A DNA stretch of 64,000 bases from Polynucleobacter parvulilacunae (GTDB taxonomy: Bacteria; Pseudomonadota; Gammaproteobacteria; Burkholderiales; Burkholderiaceae): contig NZ_JACVPW010000013.1 in assembly GCF_018881715.1 (NCBI RefSeq), positions 248,001 through 312,000 of the forward strand, in the 5' to 3' direction. Made by a program: the position numbers and the translations under genes. Positions 63,731-64,000 of the stretch are shown in pieces (position 1 is the stretch's first letter; each line of letters begins with the position of its first letter). The notes beneath the pieces are model-generated. The model did not search any database and had not been told where the DNA came from. It saw only the letters and a list, made by a program, of their open reading frames with translations.

Positions 63731-64000
63731 TATTTGCCCTCCTTCTTGCTGGCAGCATTCATGAGCTCCACAAAACGATCAAATAAATAGGCAATGTCAT
63801 GAGGACCAGGTGAGGCCTCGGGATGCCCTTGGAAACAGAGTGCCGGCTTATCCTTCCAAGCCAAACCTTGCAAAGATCCATCGAATAAAGAAACATGAGT
63901 TACACGAATATTGTCCGGCAGAGTATTTGCATCAACAGCAAAACCATGATTCTGTGAAGTGATCGCTACGCGTCCGGTATCCAAATCTTTTACAGGATGG
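63730..64000 (-). CDS. carA: carbamoyl-phosphate synthase small subunit, C-terminal part (continues past window end; overlaps carB start)
   Basis: [68 protein letters not shown]. Confidence 0.96.
   Translation of the reverse strand, partial: HPVKDLDTGRVAITSQNHGFAVDANTLPDNIRVTHVSLFDGSLQGLAWKDKPALCFQGHPEASPGPHDIAYLFDRFVELMNAASKKEGK

Overview
The window reads as a chromosomal housekeeping region of a betaproteobacterium. The gene content and order (tRNA-Leu–tig–clpP–clpX–lon–ppiD, pyrG–kdsA–eno–ftsB, greA/yhbY/rlmE–ftsH–folP–glmM, carA–carB, mltG–tmk–holB–tatD) look like Burkholderiaceae, probably Polynucleobacter or a close relative. The genus is inferred from memory, not searched. I support about 56 CDS, 7 tRNAs (Leu-TAG, Val-TAC, Ala-GGC, Glu-TTC, Asp-GTC, Pro-TGG, Arg-TCT), several intrinsic terminators and one candidate heat-shock promoter. 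I found no CRISPR array, IS element, prophage, integron or multi-gene defence cassette, and I do not claim a new multi-gene system. The points most worth a second look are: (1) a PpiD homologue that appears to lack its parvulin domain, in a locus where hupB is also missing and a large nested hairpin sits between lon and tRNA-Val; (2) a T4-Imm-like superinfection-immunity small membrane protein between acnB and pyrG; (3) an alpha/beta hydrolase keeping the fluoroacetate-dehalogenase catalytic and halide-pocket residues; (4) a His-rich small exported protein directly upstream of a ZnuD-like TonB receptor, with a leader hairpin; (5) a standalone DUF4118 membrane module without a kinase; (6) several unexplained small exported proteins with internal duplications; (7) a G-quadruplex-capable G tract just 3' of tRNA-Arg; (8) several dyad-symmetric intergenic elements.
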